The translations under genes and the position numbers were made by a program. Source: Liolophura sinensis (taxonomy: Eukaryota > Mollusca > Polyplacophora > Chitonida > Chitonidae). Taken from it: a DNA stretch of 64,000 nucleotides. Of the stretch, positions 35,043-47,115 are shown one piece after another; position 1 is the first letter of the stretch, and each line of letters opens with the position of its first letter. The stretch lies in contig NC_088295.1 in assembly GCF_032854445.1 (NCBI RefSeq), positions 43,203,385 to 43,267,384 on the forward strand. The letters run 5' to 3'. Below the pieces are notes generated by a model that did no database searches, was not told the origin of the DNA, and saw nothing but the letters and a program-made list of their open reading frames with translations.

Positions 35043-35365
35043 CCGCCTCGAAGTAGGGAGACCCAGAGATCAAACCCGCTTTGGGTCACACCAAAGACTT
35101 TAAAAATGGTACTTTTTGCTGCCTAACTTGGCGCTCAGCTCTGAGAGGTTAGAGCAAGGAAACAGGACTGGTTGGGTCGGTGTCGGTATAATGTGACTGG
35201 ATGGGGTGTCATGTCTGTTATTTTTGCCATGATACTTTAATGGCGGCAGCACTCACCTTGCCACAAGAAGACATGGTATATGTACACACTCCTAATGGTC
35301 CTAGTCATGATATGACTGCAAAATTGTTAAGTATGCCCTTAAACCTCAACCATTCATTCATAGTC
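35043..35365 (+). mobile_element. SINE, CACT-tail family, long copy
   Basis: Contains the 5' part GGGTCACACCAAAGACTTTA, AATGGTACTTTTTGCTGCC and GCGCTCAGCTCTGAGAGG, and the 3' part CAAAATTGTTAAGTATGCCC and TTAAACCTCAACCATTCATT, with a middle section (GATACTTTAATGGCGGCAGC) absent from the copy at 7825. Confidence 0.7.
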
Positions 35366-36594
35366 ATATCTCCTCATGCCATACTTGGGTTTTGGACAAC
35401 TGGGTTAGTTGCTGGGTTAACAGTTTTACCAAAATCTTAACTATATAACTGACTTAAAATGGGTATTTAGCTAATACACTTTTGAACAACCTAGATAAAT
35501 CAGTTTTGCTGCCCTCATAGATTTAGCCATAATTTCAAATCAGGTTGTCTCATTTCCAGTTTTGTCCTATTTTCCCTATCTTTTCCCATGTTAATTGTGT
35601 CAGAATAGGGTGTGAAACAGTCATACAGATGTTAGCTTGACATCTGTTCAGATACGTGATCCTGATGCACGATGTTGGTAGCATGTTGCACTTCGCCCTA
35701 AAACATCTCTGTAATGGTGTACATATGGTAACGCCATTACCCCAGGCTCCAGTCGTCGCCTTCATCCTATTGTTCTCCTGACTTATGTCCTCATCCAAGG
35801 ATGTATACTCTACACATCATCACCTCCCATCAATGGAAAACGGTTCTCTCCAATTGTTCACTGCTTAAAGTGTTGAAATTACAGGCAGTGTGTTTACTCT
35901 TGATTCAGACATCGTGTCTTTTGCACGGATAAAACACCTAAAAGGTACTCAATATACTTGTCATGTGCTGGAAGTTCCCAGTGTTACAGGCGTCAGGTGG
36001 ACTGTTTATGGATTTGATTTGGAATACAATTGACAATGTAAGGATTTGGTACGTGGGTTTATATATAGTAAGATGGTGATTAAACAATCATCAAGTACAT
36101 ACATGTAAATCATATGGTTACCCCTTTGGATGAGGATATTGTAGGAAATTCATGATTTTTGCATCCTGTGTACTTGATGTTATACGTGAATGTATGTTTG
36201 GTCTGAATGGACCAATGGACTCGACTTGATGAAGCTTATCAGTGGAAATGGAAATGTTCGATACAAATATGCACACCATAGTACATGTATTGGTGGAAGA
36301 CAAGTGGTATTCAACAAATGTTAGACAGGCCACATGATTGCCGTCAAGCACTTACTGTCGTCCACCCACAAACAGTGTATATGGAGAGGTCAATGTACAA
36401 GTCAGACTGAACCTGTACCTTGCATATCTAGCGATTGGAAGACTAGCATCTTAACCCTCTGCTCTTATCTCCGCCTAAATAAGTGTGACTCAAATATGCA
36501 GATAAGAAAAATGTTGTGTGATCAATACCCCAGTAGATCTATGTTTTAAACAAAATGTCTTTCTTCCAAATGAAGCCAAAGGCTACTAATTTAA

Positions 36595-36858
36595 TTATTT
36601 CTTTATTTATGTGATTGGAGCTTAATAGCGTACTCAAGACTGTTTCACTTATACAACAGCAGCCAGCATTATCATGGGAGGAAAGCAGCCAGAACCTGGG
36701 GGAAACCCAGAACCATCCGCAGGATGCTGCCCGACCTTCCTGCATTGAGAGGGAGCGAACATAAGCTGGATTTGAACTCACAGCGACTGCATTGGTGAGA
36801 GGCTCCTGGGTCATTATGTAGAGCTAAAGGGCTAATTAACTGAGCCACATAGGCCACC
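36595..36858 (-). mobile_element. SINE, AATA-tail family, near full length
   Basis: Minus orientation from an ATTTCTTTATTTATG tail through TGATTGGAGC, GGAAACCCAGAACCATCCGC and TTTGAACTCACAGCG to a tRNA head reading (minus) GGCCTATGTGGCTCAGTTAA. Moderately diverged; no clear duplication found. Confidence 0.85.
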
Positions 36859-36883
36859 ACTGACAGAGCAATAGATTGATATT

Positions 36884-37102
36884 TAATGTCTTTTTCACTT
36901 ACATGTATGTGATGGCGATCAGGTTTATAGAAGAGTGCCCTGAGGAAACCATCAAACTTCACAAGTTACCTGACAAACCTCTTAACTTTAGGGCGCAGCC
37001 AAAAAAGGGGAAACTGAATTCGGACACATGGCCTCATTGGTCAAGGGCGGGATAGTCACTACAAGCCAGTGTGTTAATCATCTGAGCCAGAAGGCCCCGC
37101 AG
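36884..37102 (-). mobile_element. Different tRNA-derived SINE
   Basis: The minus strand starts GGGGCCTTCTGGCTCAGATG (A-box TGGCTCAGATG) and later has GAATTCAGTTTCCCC. The tail side contains GTGATGGCGATCAGGTTTAT and CTGAGGAAACCATCAAAC. Related in layout to the long SINE family, but shorter. Confidence 0.55.
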
Positions 37103-37454
37103 TAACAAAGTAAATTCACAAAACCATTGGTCAGAAGCTCCCGCCCCCCTCTGACCCCACTCAAAGGCAAATGGTTTATTGGATGAAGAAGAGCGATCAG
37201 TTAAATTTGACATTTTAATTACAAGAAAGTTTCAGAACCTTAATTTCCCTCACCTTCAAATGCCATACCCAATTTCTAAATAATATGAAATGACATACAT
37301 GTAGACTGGCATTGGAGTATATTTATGCATGTGTAAGGCCTATCACGCATGATTTGTTTTTTTCTGATCACCGCCACTGCCACCGCCTGCACACTGTATG
37401 TACCCATGTCATTTTATCTCCAGCATTGGGACTCATTATTTCATTACATTTGTT

Positions 37455-37790
37455 CATTTATTTGGTTGGTGTTCTTACGCCGAATATTTCAAGTATAGGT
37501 GGTTGCAATGGCAGCCATCTTTGAAGTAAGGTTTGTGTATTAGCCACTGAGGTGTCTATTTTTAGAGGCTGTGGAGAGGGCATACAATGGGCAGTATACA
37601 CTAAACTTACTTCAAAGATGGCTGCCATTGCAAACCATCCTATACAGTGGTGTGTGCAGCATTATGGGGAAGGAAATCGTGCAGAGCCATGACCATCTGC
37701 TGGTTGTTGGTAGACCTTCCCATGTGCTAACTCACTCGGCCATGGAGGCCTCCCTATTTCGGAGGCATTGGTTTCATAGGTAACATTAAC
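37455..37790 (-). mobile_element. SINE, AATA-tail family, interrupted by a MITE
   Basis: The left part, TTTGGTTGGTGTTCTTACGC then CGAATATTTCAAG, and the right part, GCAGCATTATGGGGAAGG, GACCATCTGCTGGTTGTTGG and CCTTCCCATG, belong to one minus-orientation SINE. They are separated by about 150 bp of inverted-repeat sequence (37494-37644). Confidence 0.75.
37494..37644. mobile_element. MITE inserted in a SINE
   Basis: Left arm TATAGGTGGTTGCAATGGCA then GCCATCTTTGAAGTAAGG; right arm ends with the complement, CTTACTTCAAAGATGGCTGC then CATTGCAAACCATCCTATA. Arms are at least 38 bp and imperfectly extend to about 48. TA (or TATA) at both ends would fit a Tc1/mariner-type duplication. There is no coding capacity. 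Confidence 0.8.
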
Positions 37791-37799
37791 ATAAAATAA

Positions 37800-39540
37800 T
37801 GATAATAAAATTGTTCTGCCACTCATACCAGTTGTCCAATATAGCTGGATGGGAAACAAGAAATCAAGTGTCAGTAGCCTGAACATCAGCATTTTCTTGT
37901 GTGTTAGTCGTTTTGCCTATGTATGATTTTGGTCATTAGGTACATGTACTGTGTCTCAAGATATATGTACACATACTTGGAGTACTTTGACAGTGTCACA
38001 GGTCTCAGAAATGACAGGCTGGGTCGTTATGACATTAGATAGGATTACCAGTGATCCCTGTCACACCAAGGCTTCTCTGACTCAATGTGACAATCTTCAG
38101 GTGCTAATCACAAAGGTACACACTGCCCCACCCATTTTTTGTGGTACATTTGCACATTGATAGATCCTAGATTGTGATACATGCTAAAAATGTTATGCTG
38201 TCAACACTCAAGTGTTTTACTTATGGATGAAGTAGTTAATGTGGGTCTTCCCTGGCTTACTTTTCTACCTATAAAATAGGAAATCATAATGTTGATTAAT
38301 AGGTCTCTTTCAGTGGTTATGGATTTGGTAAAGGCAAATATGAATGTTCCTGTCAATAGATTTTTCTGAAGAGATGCATGTAATCTGCCATGTTGGAGGA
38401 TGCACTTGTAGGTCTTCCAGACACAAAATTATATTTCTTCTTAGAGTCTATATAAATGTTTTAATGTGAAACAAATTACGGCAACATGATTGAAGTGATG
38501 AAGCGTTTACCTATCATTGGTTACATGTTCCTGGTTACTGCTGTCTGCTTCCATTGTTCTTCAAGCTCCCTTGTCAAGAAGTATTTGACAACGCTCTCCT
38601 GTGTAGTGTTACATGAAGTTTTGTGTAGATTTGCATTCCAGCCACCAAAATGATGTATTTTACAGGAACTTGTGAAAGTTGTGTAATTTACTCAGGGCAT
38701 AGCAGTTTGCTCTTCTTATAAAATGGGCTGCCATCAAAGAAGTGAGAAATTCTCGAACATGGCGTTAAATAACCATGAAATAAATCAAGTAAAAAATATA
38801 TTTAATTTTGACATCATCTTGTAATCAGCACATTGTGACATACATGTATCTTGGCTTAAAGTAATTGTAAACGATAGACGTTTCCAGTGTGAATCAGTAA
38901 GATGCAGTCTGGACTTTCAGACTCAATTCTTACATGTAAATGTTCTAATGAGTTTTCTAATGCATTTTAGAACATATACATGGAGTCCACATGCTGAAGT
39001 ATATTATGTTAACAGTGTTGAAACATGTCTTAGAATATTGATATATTGTTCTGTTCCAGGAAAGTCAGATATTTGTAAATTCCTGAAAAATCTCTGTAAA
39101 GATTTCACTGCCTTTCCTTAAAAATAATAGCATTATAATTTATAAAGGAAGAAGTATTGATTTTGGGACAGGTGCTATTAGAATCTGTCTTTACACGCTT
39201 ATCTGAATAACATTTTATCTTAATAAAATTAACTCTGTTGTGCCATCAGTTCAGCACAAGCGGGTAAATTGTTGTCAATTACATGTACAATTAAAGGGTG
39301 TTATATCTGTATGAACAACCATCATGTTTATCCATTCATCTGTGAGTCCGCTGTTGATTGCCCTAAGTGGGTAATTAGCCCTCCATTACACCATTATTGA
39401 ATTCACAGTTTTACATGTATAAATACATGTACAACAACAGGTGTACACACATGTACATGTATGTATATGTATATGTATATAAGCACATCAACATGAAATA
39501 AGAAAAACTGCTCATAATGTAAAGTACAGGTGCCCATAAT
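37800..39540. other. Non-coding stretch
   Basis: No gene. A faint SINE-tail relative lies at 38690-38790 (TTTACTCAGGGCATAGC, CATGGCGTTAAATAACCATG, AAATAAATC). The words ACATGTAC and TACATGTA recur, with a run near 39410-39480. Confidence 0.45.
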
Positions 39541-39553
39541 TTGGATTCCATGA

Positions 39554-39827
39554 GTTGCCTCCGTGGCTCAGTTGGGGAGCGCGCTAGCGCAGCGTAATGA
39601 CCGAGGAGCCTCTCACCAATGGGGCCGCTGTGAGTTCAAGTCCAGCTCATGCTAGCTTCCTCTCTGGCCGTATGTGGGAAGGTCTGCCAGCAACCTGCGG
39701 ATGGTTGTGGGTTTTCCCCGCGCTCTTCCCGGTTTCCTCCCACCATAATGCTGGTCGCCGTAGTATAAGTGAAATATTCTTTCTTGAGTACGGCATAAGC
39801 CACCAATCAAATAAATAAATAAATAAA
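39554..39827 (+). mobile_element. Intact tRNA-derived SINE with 13-bp target duplication (family reference copy)
   Basis: 274 bp: tRNA-like head GTTGCCTCCGTGGCTCAGTT (A-box TGGCTCAGTTGG), B-box GTGAGTTCAAGTCC, then a body with GGAAGGTCTGCCAGCAACC, TTTCCTCCCACCATAATGCT, GTATAAGTGAAATATTC and AATCAAATAAATAAATAAAT at the 3' end. The direct repeat TTGGATTCCATGA at 39541-39553 and 39828-39840 is perfect. RNA polymerase III would transcribe it from the A and B boxes. This copy defines the AATA-tail family in the window. Confidence 0.95.
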
Positions 39828-39888
39828 TTGGATTCCATGATCACAGCTACACGTAATATGCATACTCTCATCTAAAATGTAATATGTA

Positions 39889-40118
39889 GGGGCCTCTGTC
39901 ACTGAGTGATTATCATGCTAGTGCAGCATGATGACTAGGAAACCACTCACCAATGCAGTCACTGTGAGTTCAAGTCCATCTGAAGCTGGCTTCCTCGACA
40001 GGTGAAGGTGGAAAGGTCTGCCAGAAACCTGAGGTTTCCAACACAGTTTCCTCCCAGCATTAAGCCTGCTGCCATCGTATAAGGGAGTACAGCGTAGAAC
40101 ACCAATCAAATAAATATG
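39889..40118 (+). mobile_element. SINE, AATA-tail family, full length but diverged
   Basis: Head GGGGCCTCTGTCACTGAGTG, GTGAGTTCAAGTCCATCTGA, GGAAAGGTCTGCCAG, CAGTTTCCTCCCAGCATTAA and ACACCAATCAAATAAATAT. It sits about 60 bp after the intact copy in the same orientation and is clearly older. Confidence 0.8.
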
Positions 40119-40119
40119 T

Positions 40120-41400
40120 GTAATGTGTGATGTAAAACAGTAATGAGTAGGAAAGCAATTTACTACATGTTTCTTTGCAATACATCTCAGACTACATATA
40201 CATCATCATTGCCCAGTTGTTCAAAAATGTATAAGCTAATGCTGGTATTAAGTCATATTTTATAATTAAATTTTTAGTAGACTCAAAAGTAAACTCAGCA
40301 GCCATTGCAGTTCTTCAAATCAAATATCTGCAGTAGTTTTAGCTCATATTTAATATAATCTTAGACGACTGTGTCAGGGTAAATACAAAATTCAACACTT
40401 GGCTTAAAGTTAAATCTGGTATTAAGTCTTCAACCAGTTTTTAACAACCGGGCTGTATAAAACCGGATCGGCATAAAGGTCTTGCTATCATCCAGACTCA
40501 GAATTTATTGGCTCACTGTATTTCACTGTGAATGTTAGCAATGTCACATCCATGACGAACAGTTTGATGTGGGATTTGCGATAAAGACTGCCATATTCAT
40601 TTACAAGGGAATTGTTTGACCAATGATTAGCTCAGCTGGATACAACTAAGATCAATTCTTATGTACCGCATTGTCTCAGAACTTTGACCTGCATATTGCA
40701 GAACCCTTATGATACATGTTCAAGTGCATGTATGTACATGTACATATAGCTTAAGGCAATATCAATGTCTAAAACTCAGAGGAAAATAGAAAAGTGCTGC
40801 CTATTGTTAACTTTATAATGCAGCACAATATAGACCTTTGTATGAACATGTATATTTTTCACATAGTTCAATTCCATTTACATATAATACTGTTTGACAT
40901 CTTGTAATCAACCCCTAGTCTTTCTCTTTAATCTTGCCCTAGTAAATTTTTATCCCATAATGCATGCGGCGATGAAAAGATGCTGTCATTAAAGGCAGAT
41001 GGTCTGTTTGCATTGTTTTATCCTTCCCAAGCTCTTGTTTAATTTTGTTTATCCATACATGCAAACTTTAACAGGCCTATATGTCAGCAAATTGCTGTAA
41101 TGTGTTTCTTGCTATAGGGCACAGACAACTAGACTTTGGTCAATGGAGTAAGTTGTGTGTTTGAATCAGCCCTTTATTTATTCTAGGAAAAAAAAACAAC
41201 AACATTCATACAGTTATTGTCAACCATAATGGATGTTCCAGGTCAAAGACCAATTTCCAAAACAGCATCAACACAATCCAACGAAGAGTTGAGAAAGTTT
41301 ATGAACTAAGAAATCTGGACCAGCTCATGCAGAAAGTGTATCTAAACGAAAAGTCAAACAATGACGGAATTTTTTATCACCCATCCTACACTTTGAGCAT
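40120..41400. other. Non-coding stretch
   Basis: AT-rich with several ACATGTAC words (40705-40750). No exon or repeat family identified. Confidence 0.45.
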
Positions 41401-41403
41401 TTA

Positions 41404-41630
41404 TACAGCTGGTAGACCGGTATCAGTATAATGGCTCGAGCAGAGTGGCTTACTTGCCCTCTGTAAGGCATCTCATTGAAGCAGCACTAGATAAAAATCT
41501 GGTGGAAATCTGTCCTGCAAAAATGAGGTACATTACAAGCACCCTAAGGATTCCTTCATCGTCATAGGACTAAAAAATTGTTAAGTACGACGTTAAACCC
41601 CAAGCACTCACTCACTCACTCAAAAGGCAG
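41404..41630 (+). mobile_element. SINE, CACT-tail family, 5'-truncated
   Basis: TATCAGTATAATGGCTCGAG, GGCTTACTTGCCCTC, GCAGCACTAGATAAAAATC, AAAATTGTTAAGTACGACGT, TTAAACCCCAAGCACTCACT. Same orientation as all other copies of the family. Confidence 0.8.
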
Positions 41631-41848
41631 CGTTGGGAAATGCTTCAATTCTCCATGAATCCGAAGTTACACCAAACTGTAATAACATTTTTTTATAATC
41701 ATTGATTCAGGCGAAGGAGTGAATAAATTCAGGGGGTAAGGTAAATAGGAGACCCTGTGGAAATGGTGGCACGTGAAATAAATAAATGTTTATTGTGTAG
41801 ACTATAAACATAACATGAAAGTATTAGATCCAGGATGGTGTGAATGTG

Positions 41849-41878
41849 GTGGGAGTGGGGGGGGGGGGGGAGGGGGGG
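41849..41878 (+). repeat. G-run, quadruplex-prone
   Basis: GGGAGT, fourteen G, A, seven G, AG. Fits the quadruplex pattern; also a likely sequencing-length error site. Confidence 0.6.
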
Positions 41879-41899
41879 AGCGGCTTAGAGTGAAGAAGA

Positions 41900-43430
41900 G
41901 TTATGCAGGGCTTATTATCTAAAAAAAAGTTCATGAGAGCTGGTTTATTCCTTGTTCTTAGCTTTGATCAAAGAAAAGCTGACATTTTAGGGCACTCATT
42001 GGTTATTTTCCGTGCTACCCTGCTGATTTATAATGTCGTCTGCTATCATGGCTGCTGTTTGTGTGTCTATGGTTAGAACAGTTGCTGGCGGGACAGGTCC
42101 CATGTGTGATGATACCAGATACATTTTTCTGTGGCACATTTTAAACAAAGTAACCTCTTGAGAATCACATATGGCTTTGTCGTTTGGATATCTGAAATTT
42201 CCACGGAATTTGCAGCGAAGCAGAAATGTTGGCCGGCTGCTGATGCCTCATATACAGGCAACTCATATGGAGATGTGCAACTTGTTCCAGTGTGCAAGGT
42301 GATTGCTTTGGTATACAGTGTTTGCCCCATGTTGTTTGATTACATGAGAAACAGAGGAGAGGAGCAGAGCTGTTATTTCCTACCCTGTTTATTTGATTGT
42401 CGATCACAAGTTTTGGGTAGAGACACATTGTTTGTGGTGTGAAATTCTCAGGGGTTGATGTGAACATGCTGTGAAAACAGGCCAAAAGTTAGTTGGCAGT
42501 CTGCTGTGGCTCCAGTGCTGGTTAAGCTCTGCCTTTACCTCTTTTCTCCACTATAGTAACTGATAGGCTCTCTCAGCCCCACTCACCCCCTAGAGCTAGC
42601 GCCAAGGGAGGACTACAGGAAAGGCCAGCTCTCTCTCCCACACTCCATCTGTGTCTGTAAGTTCTGCCTGACTGATAAACATCACGTAAACTTTACAGGT
42701 CATAGACTGTATTATACACAACTCACTCTGATCAGCTTAATGTATGTACATTTGGATATGCATGTGTACAGTATGTGTAAAATATTAAACAGTACACAAG
42801 TTAAACTTCAATCACATACTTGCACATGCATCTTGATTGTTCCATGTACTCCATCAGTTGATTGCCACACTATTCATACATTATCCAGATACTTGTACAT
42901 TTAGTGCATTCCGTGGGATTGCATACTGATTACAGTATAAGGAATTGTCAGCTTGAGACAAGTGATGCTTGATGAGTGTGGAGCAAGAGTTAAACATTTG
43001 CATTTTGATGGCTGACAACCCTTAATTTCCCATCTGATAGTATGCAGTTTATGTTTTATTATAATGCAAAAACATTTTTTGCATAAGAAATGAAAGAAAA
43101 TTGATACTGTTAATTGCTAAACTTCTGTGTTGCTTGTTATGAGTAAGCCATCATCCAAATGTTTATTTTGGAGACAAGCAGACAAAAGAAAGCAGTAAAG
43201 GGGGATAACTGTAGTAAAATAAATGCATGGCTGAGATCATTGTGAGTGTTGATTGCCTTGTGAATGTGGGACAATCAATACTGTATGAGTACAGTATGTT
43301 GTTGCTGTGTTTGTTTCTTACCATTTGTAGCACTCAACAAGTCACTTATTCCATATTAAGGTCTTTTTTCTGGCCATTTGGCCTCATGGATTCACCCTAT
43401 GTTGTGACTTGCTCAAATCTCTGCTGATGA
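41900..43430. other. Non-coding stretch with GC-richer patches
   Basis: A perfect palindrome CTTTGATCAAAG at 41962-41973 contains the TCF/LEF core on both strands. 42480-42660 is a GC-richer, pyrimidine-rich patch. An open frame at 42131-42442 (103 codons) overlaps opposing frames on the minus strand and has no motif. Confidence 0.35.
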
Positions 43431-43432
43431 GC

Positions 43433-43505
43433 TGGAGCAGTTTCCTCAAAACATTTTCCTCCTCCCATTAACCTGACCGTTGTAATATCAGTGAAATATT
43501 CTTAA
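43433..43505 (+). mobile_element. SINE-tail fragment
   Basis: AGTTTCCTCAAAACATTTTC, CTCCTCCCATTAACCTGACC, then ATCAGTGAAATATTCTTAAC match the 3' half of the AATA-tail SINE in order, with many changes. Confidence 0.5.
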
Positions 43506-44945
43506 CTATTATACATGGTCACCTTCAGTGTTTGCCTACCTTTTAACATTTTGGCGATTGTGCAGCATGTATGTCATATTGCACGTCGCCATTAGCAGTT
43601 TGATGTTGCTATGACATCATTCCACGACACCACATTTTTTTTCTCTCTGTACATGTTCTGTGCCATTCATGAAAATATTACGAGTTTCATTATCTTCAAT
43701 TGTTGAATTATGATCTCAGTTACGTAATGAAGTGGTCTCGTCCCATATTCTTACGGTGAAAGCAAATATAGAATGTTTCCTTATCGGTGTTCATTCAGTA
43801 ATTGAGAAGTATGAGGCTGACAACACTAATCCCATAAATTAAGGTGTGATGTGTGGTGTTAATTACACTAAACATTTACCAGCTTTTTAACCCATGTACG
43901 TGTACTGCTTACAGTGTCATGGATCTCACCAACCCTATATTTATGCCTGTAACAAAATATTTTCCATCTGAAAATTTCTTGTAAAAAATCTCCCAAACCA
44001 GAAAGATGAGTTGCATAAAACCATTTACACCTATGGTTTGTCGTAATAATGTGGAAGGAAAGAGAATGTATAATTTCACTTTTGACATTTATTTCCAGCT
44101 TTAAATTTCCTACATGTACATCTGCCTATATTTCTAAAAGGGATGTCCTTAATGCTGACAAGAACCTAGACTTTGAACGGATGACTTTTTCCAAAATACT
44201 TTTTGTATGTTTTTGGCTGCTAGTGAACATAGTTTGTGCCAGTTACAGTCACTATGTAGATCACTTCTCAGGCCCGCCTTGCCCCAAACAGCCACAGGTT
44301 ATTAAATTAGCAATAGTAATAGTTTTTCTGTGTAGACTTAATTGGAAATTTATTAGCCATGTTTGATTGAGTCGGGCACAGATGTCCGTGCACATGTCCA
44401 TGTGAGTCTGACAAGTTGGTGAGCAAGGTTCTTAATTGGTACATGTACTAGAGAGGAGATTTTTTGTGGGACCAGTATAATTGACACAATTAATAGTTAT
44501 TACATTTCTGGATGTACGGCAACATTAAGCTGTATATTAATGAATGTTTCTGAAGTGTTTTTTGACGTCTAGAAAGAGGAGATCCTAAATTAACTGTACC
44601 CCAATCTTGTACGATGCATTTGGGTGCAAATACAGTTAGCCATTGGTATACAATTAAATATACTTACATGTACATACAAGCCTATTTATATACAGTAAGC
44701 AATGCTGAAAAGTGACACATTCATCCAGCGAATTTACTGATCGTTCAGCTGAAGACAGGATACTTCAGTGTATCCATGGCTGTTTTTCTTTAACAGTTAT
44801 TTCAACTCCGAATATTGTTAAATTAAAAAAAAAACAAAAAACAAAGAAAATATCACATGAATCAGGACATGTACATGTACATACCAGAGTGCCTAGTGAT
44901 TGATACAAACAGATACATGTAATGTTTCAAAAGTATATATATCTA

Positions 44946-44950
<5 letters not shown>

Positions 44951-45008
<58 letters not shown>
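44951..45008. repeat. (TA)n perfect palindrome
   Basis: GTGTGTA, about 22 TA dinucleotides, then TACACAC: a 58-bp self-complementary tract able to extrude as a cruciform and prone to length change. Confidence 0.85.
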
Positions 45009-45010
<2 letters not shown>

Positions 45011-47059
45011 CATTATCTTCATGATCTTGACTAAATGTCTCCAAGTCCATGTAACACCTGAAAAGAGATCATCATAAAGGCTTAGATTTCTTACTAGCTG
45101 TAGGCAACATGGATGGTAGAAGGGCCTACAGATGTACATGAAAACATTTTCATCTTCTTTGTAATGTTGTTTTATTCAAGTTTTGGAAAGGATGTTGTTG
45201 TTTTTTATATGCATTGATATTGGTTGATGTTTAAGGCACATGAAGGTTCTGTGTACACCACTGGAGTAAAATAAATGAAAATACTGTACCTGTAGATATT
45301 GTACATTAAGGATGAAATGTACAAGTTGTTGCAAACATTATGTGCATACAGTATGAAGTATGAATGAAACAAAATTCTTTGACATCAGAGCTCTATTGTT
45401 TGTAGACATCCGGCCCATGTTGGTTTCCAGATGTAAAGGTGGTGCAATTTAACCTACAAGAATTGCGAATATGGGAGCTGTCTTTGATCATTTGAAAACA
45501 CTGGCTCAACCCACATGATGTCTGTCATTCACTTACAAAGATATTTCCTGTTTGTACCAGGAGGTGTTCTTTTGCTGAAAAATTATATGCATTTATTTTG
45601 TGTAACTTGATAAATGTGCACGTGTATGAATGTGACAGGCATTGAGCAGAGTGGTTGTAGATGTACATATAGCGGTAAGTCTGGCCCGGGGAGAGCAGAG
45701 ATTCTGTCTTGGAGTCCAAGTTTGTCTACAGATATCATGGTAAGGAATAATAGCACCTGCTGAAATCATGGCTATGCTGTAGTTGAAATTTTGCCCCTGA
45801 CATTTTGTATTAACACTCGCTGAAGGTTTGATGAAGGAAAAACTAGAAAACTTTGAAGCAGGATTTGAGTTTGAATCTGCAATAATGAAATGAAAAACAT
45901 TGACCCAATTACATTGTACATTGGGTTCTTAACTGGCATGTGGAGTGTAGGGAACTATTGCATTTTGTTGCAGATTCCAGTTTTTTCTCTCAGCATTTAT
46001 AGACCTTTTTTGCTCTTGTGAAAGTCTAGGTAAAAATCATAAATTGCACACTATTCCTTTATAGCCGTCAGAAACATTTTCAAACTTTATAATTACTGAT
46101 TGGGTTAAACATGCGTCCATGTTCTTTCAGGCATCTGCTGATGACACACTTTCCCAGGACAGAACTTCTTGGCATTGCACTAAATTTATGACGGTTGAAT
46201 TTCGAAATTGAGTTTCTAAATTGTGGTCCCAAGCCCGTCTTCAGTTCCTTAGTTTACATGTCAGACAGTGTAACTGTTGATGACCAGTGAATCAGCGAGT
46301 ATCAATGTACCAATGAGATCCGTATAGGCCTAATCCCTCCGTCTATATCCACCGCACCCTTTGTCTCTACCGTCAATAGGGAACATGTCCTGTGACTATA
46401 GCAAGAAGTAAAAGGCGTCTTAAATTTTGTAAGGGAGCTCGTTTCCTGGCTGTCACAGGCTGTATGTGCACTGTGTACCTAGAGACGGGAACAAAGGCTG
46501 GTGACGGCTCCCTGTATGCCAGCTCATGCTCACAGCATCAACTAAAGCTCATCTCCTTATGCAGGATTCACCAAGATCTGTCACATTCCTCCTTCCCAGC
46601 TCTGATATCGGAGCCTGTCCCTCAAGCCCGGCCATTATACACGGGCTTCACGCTAGGGGAAGTTTTAGAAAGTTGGGCAAAAATAACTTAACTAGAAGCT
46701 TTAGAGTTTTCTGACCTCTAACATGTGAGGTGCACAGGTTGATGGGTTCATTGTTGAAAAGCGGAGAAAGTAGATCCAGAGAAAAAAAAATGATGTAGAA
46801 TTGTGGGGATAATTTCATTGTTGCAAGCAAATGTTTAGGAAGAAATCTGTCAGTATTATAGGTTACAACTGACTGACTGATTGAACCATTCATTTGTTTG
46901 TTGTATTAATTTACAAGTGGGCTAAAATCTCAGGCAGTCCAAAATGTTTGAATGTTTCAGTCAGTTACAGGTAGAATGTGGCAAACCTGGTCATAGATTA
47001 CATGTACCAACAAGGTTTTCTTTCCCTTCAAACGTAAGTGGTCATCGTCATATGACATA

Positions 47060-47115
47060 TGTCATATTAAAATTGTTAAGTACGATGTTAAACCCCAAGC
47101 ACTCACTCACTCAAA
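47060..47115 (+). mobile_element. SINE 3' end, CACT-tail family
   Basis: AAAATTGTTAAGTACGATGT then TAAACCCCAAGCACTCACTC. Only the last 55 bp of the element are present. Confidence 0.7.

Noticed and set aside
39597-39818. 73-codon frame
   Set aside because: Wholly inside the intact SINE.
46392-46691. 99-codon frame starting MTIARSKRRLK
   Set aside because: No recognised motif, no splice or promoter context, and an overlapping frame of 62 codons; probably chance in a GC-richer patch.
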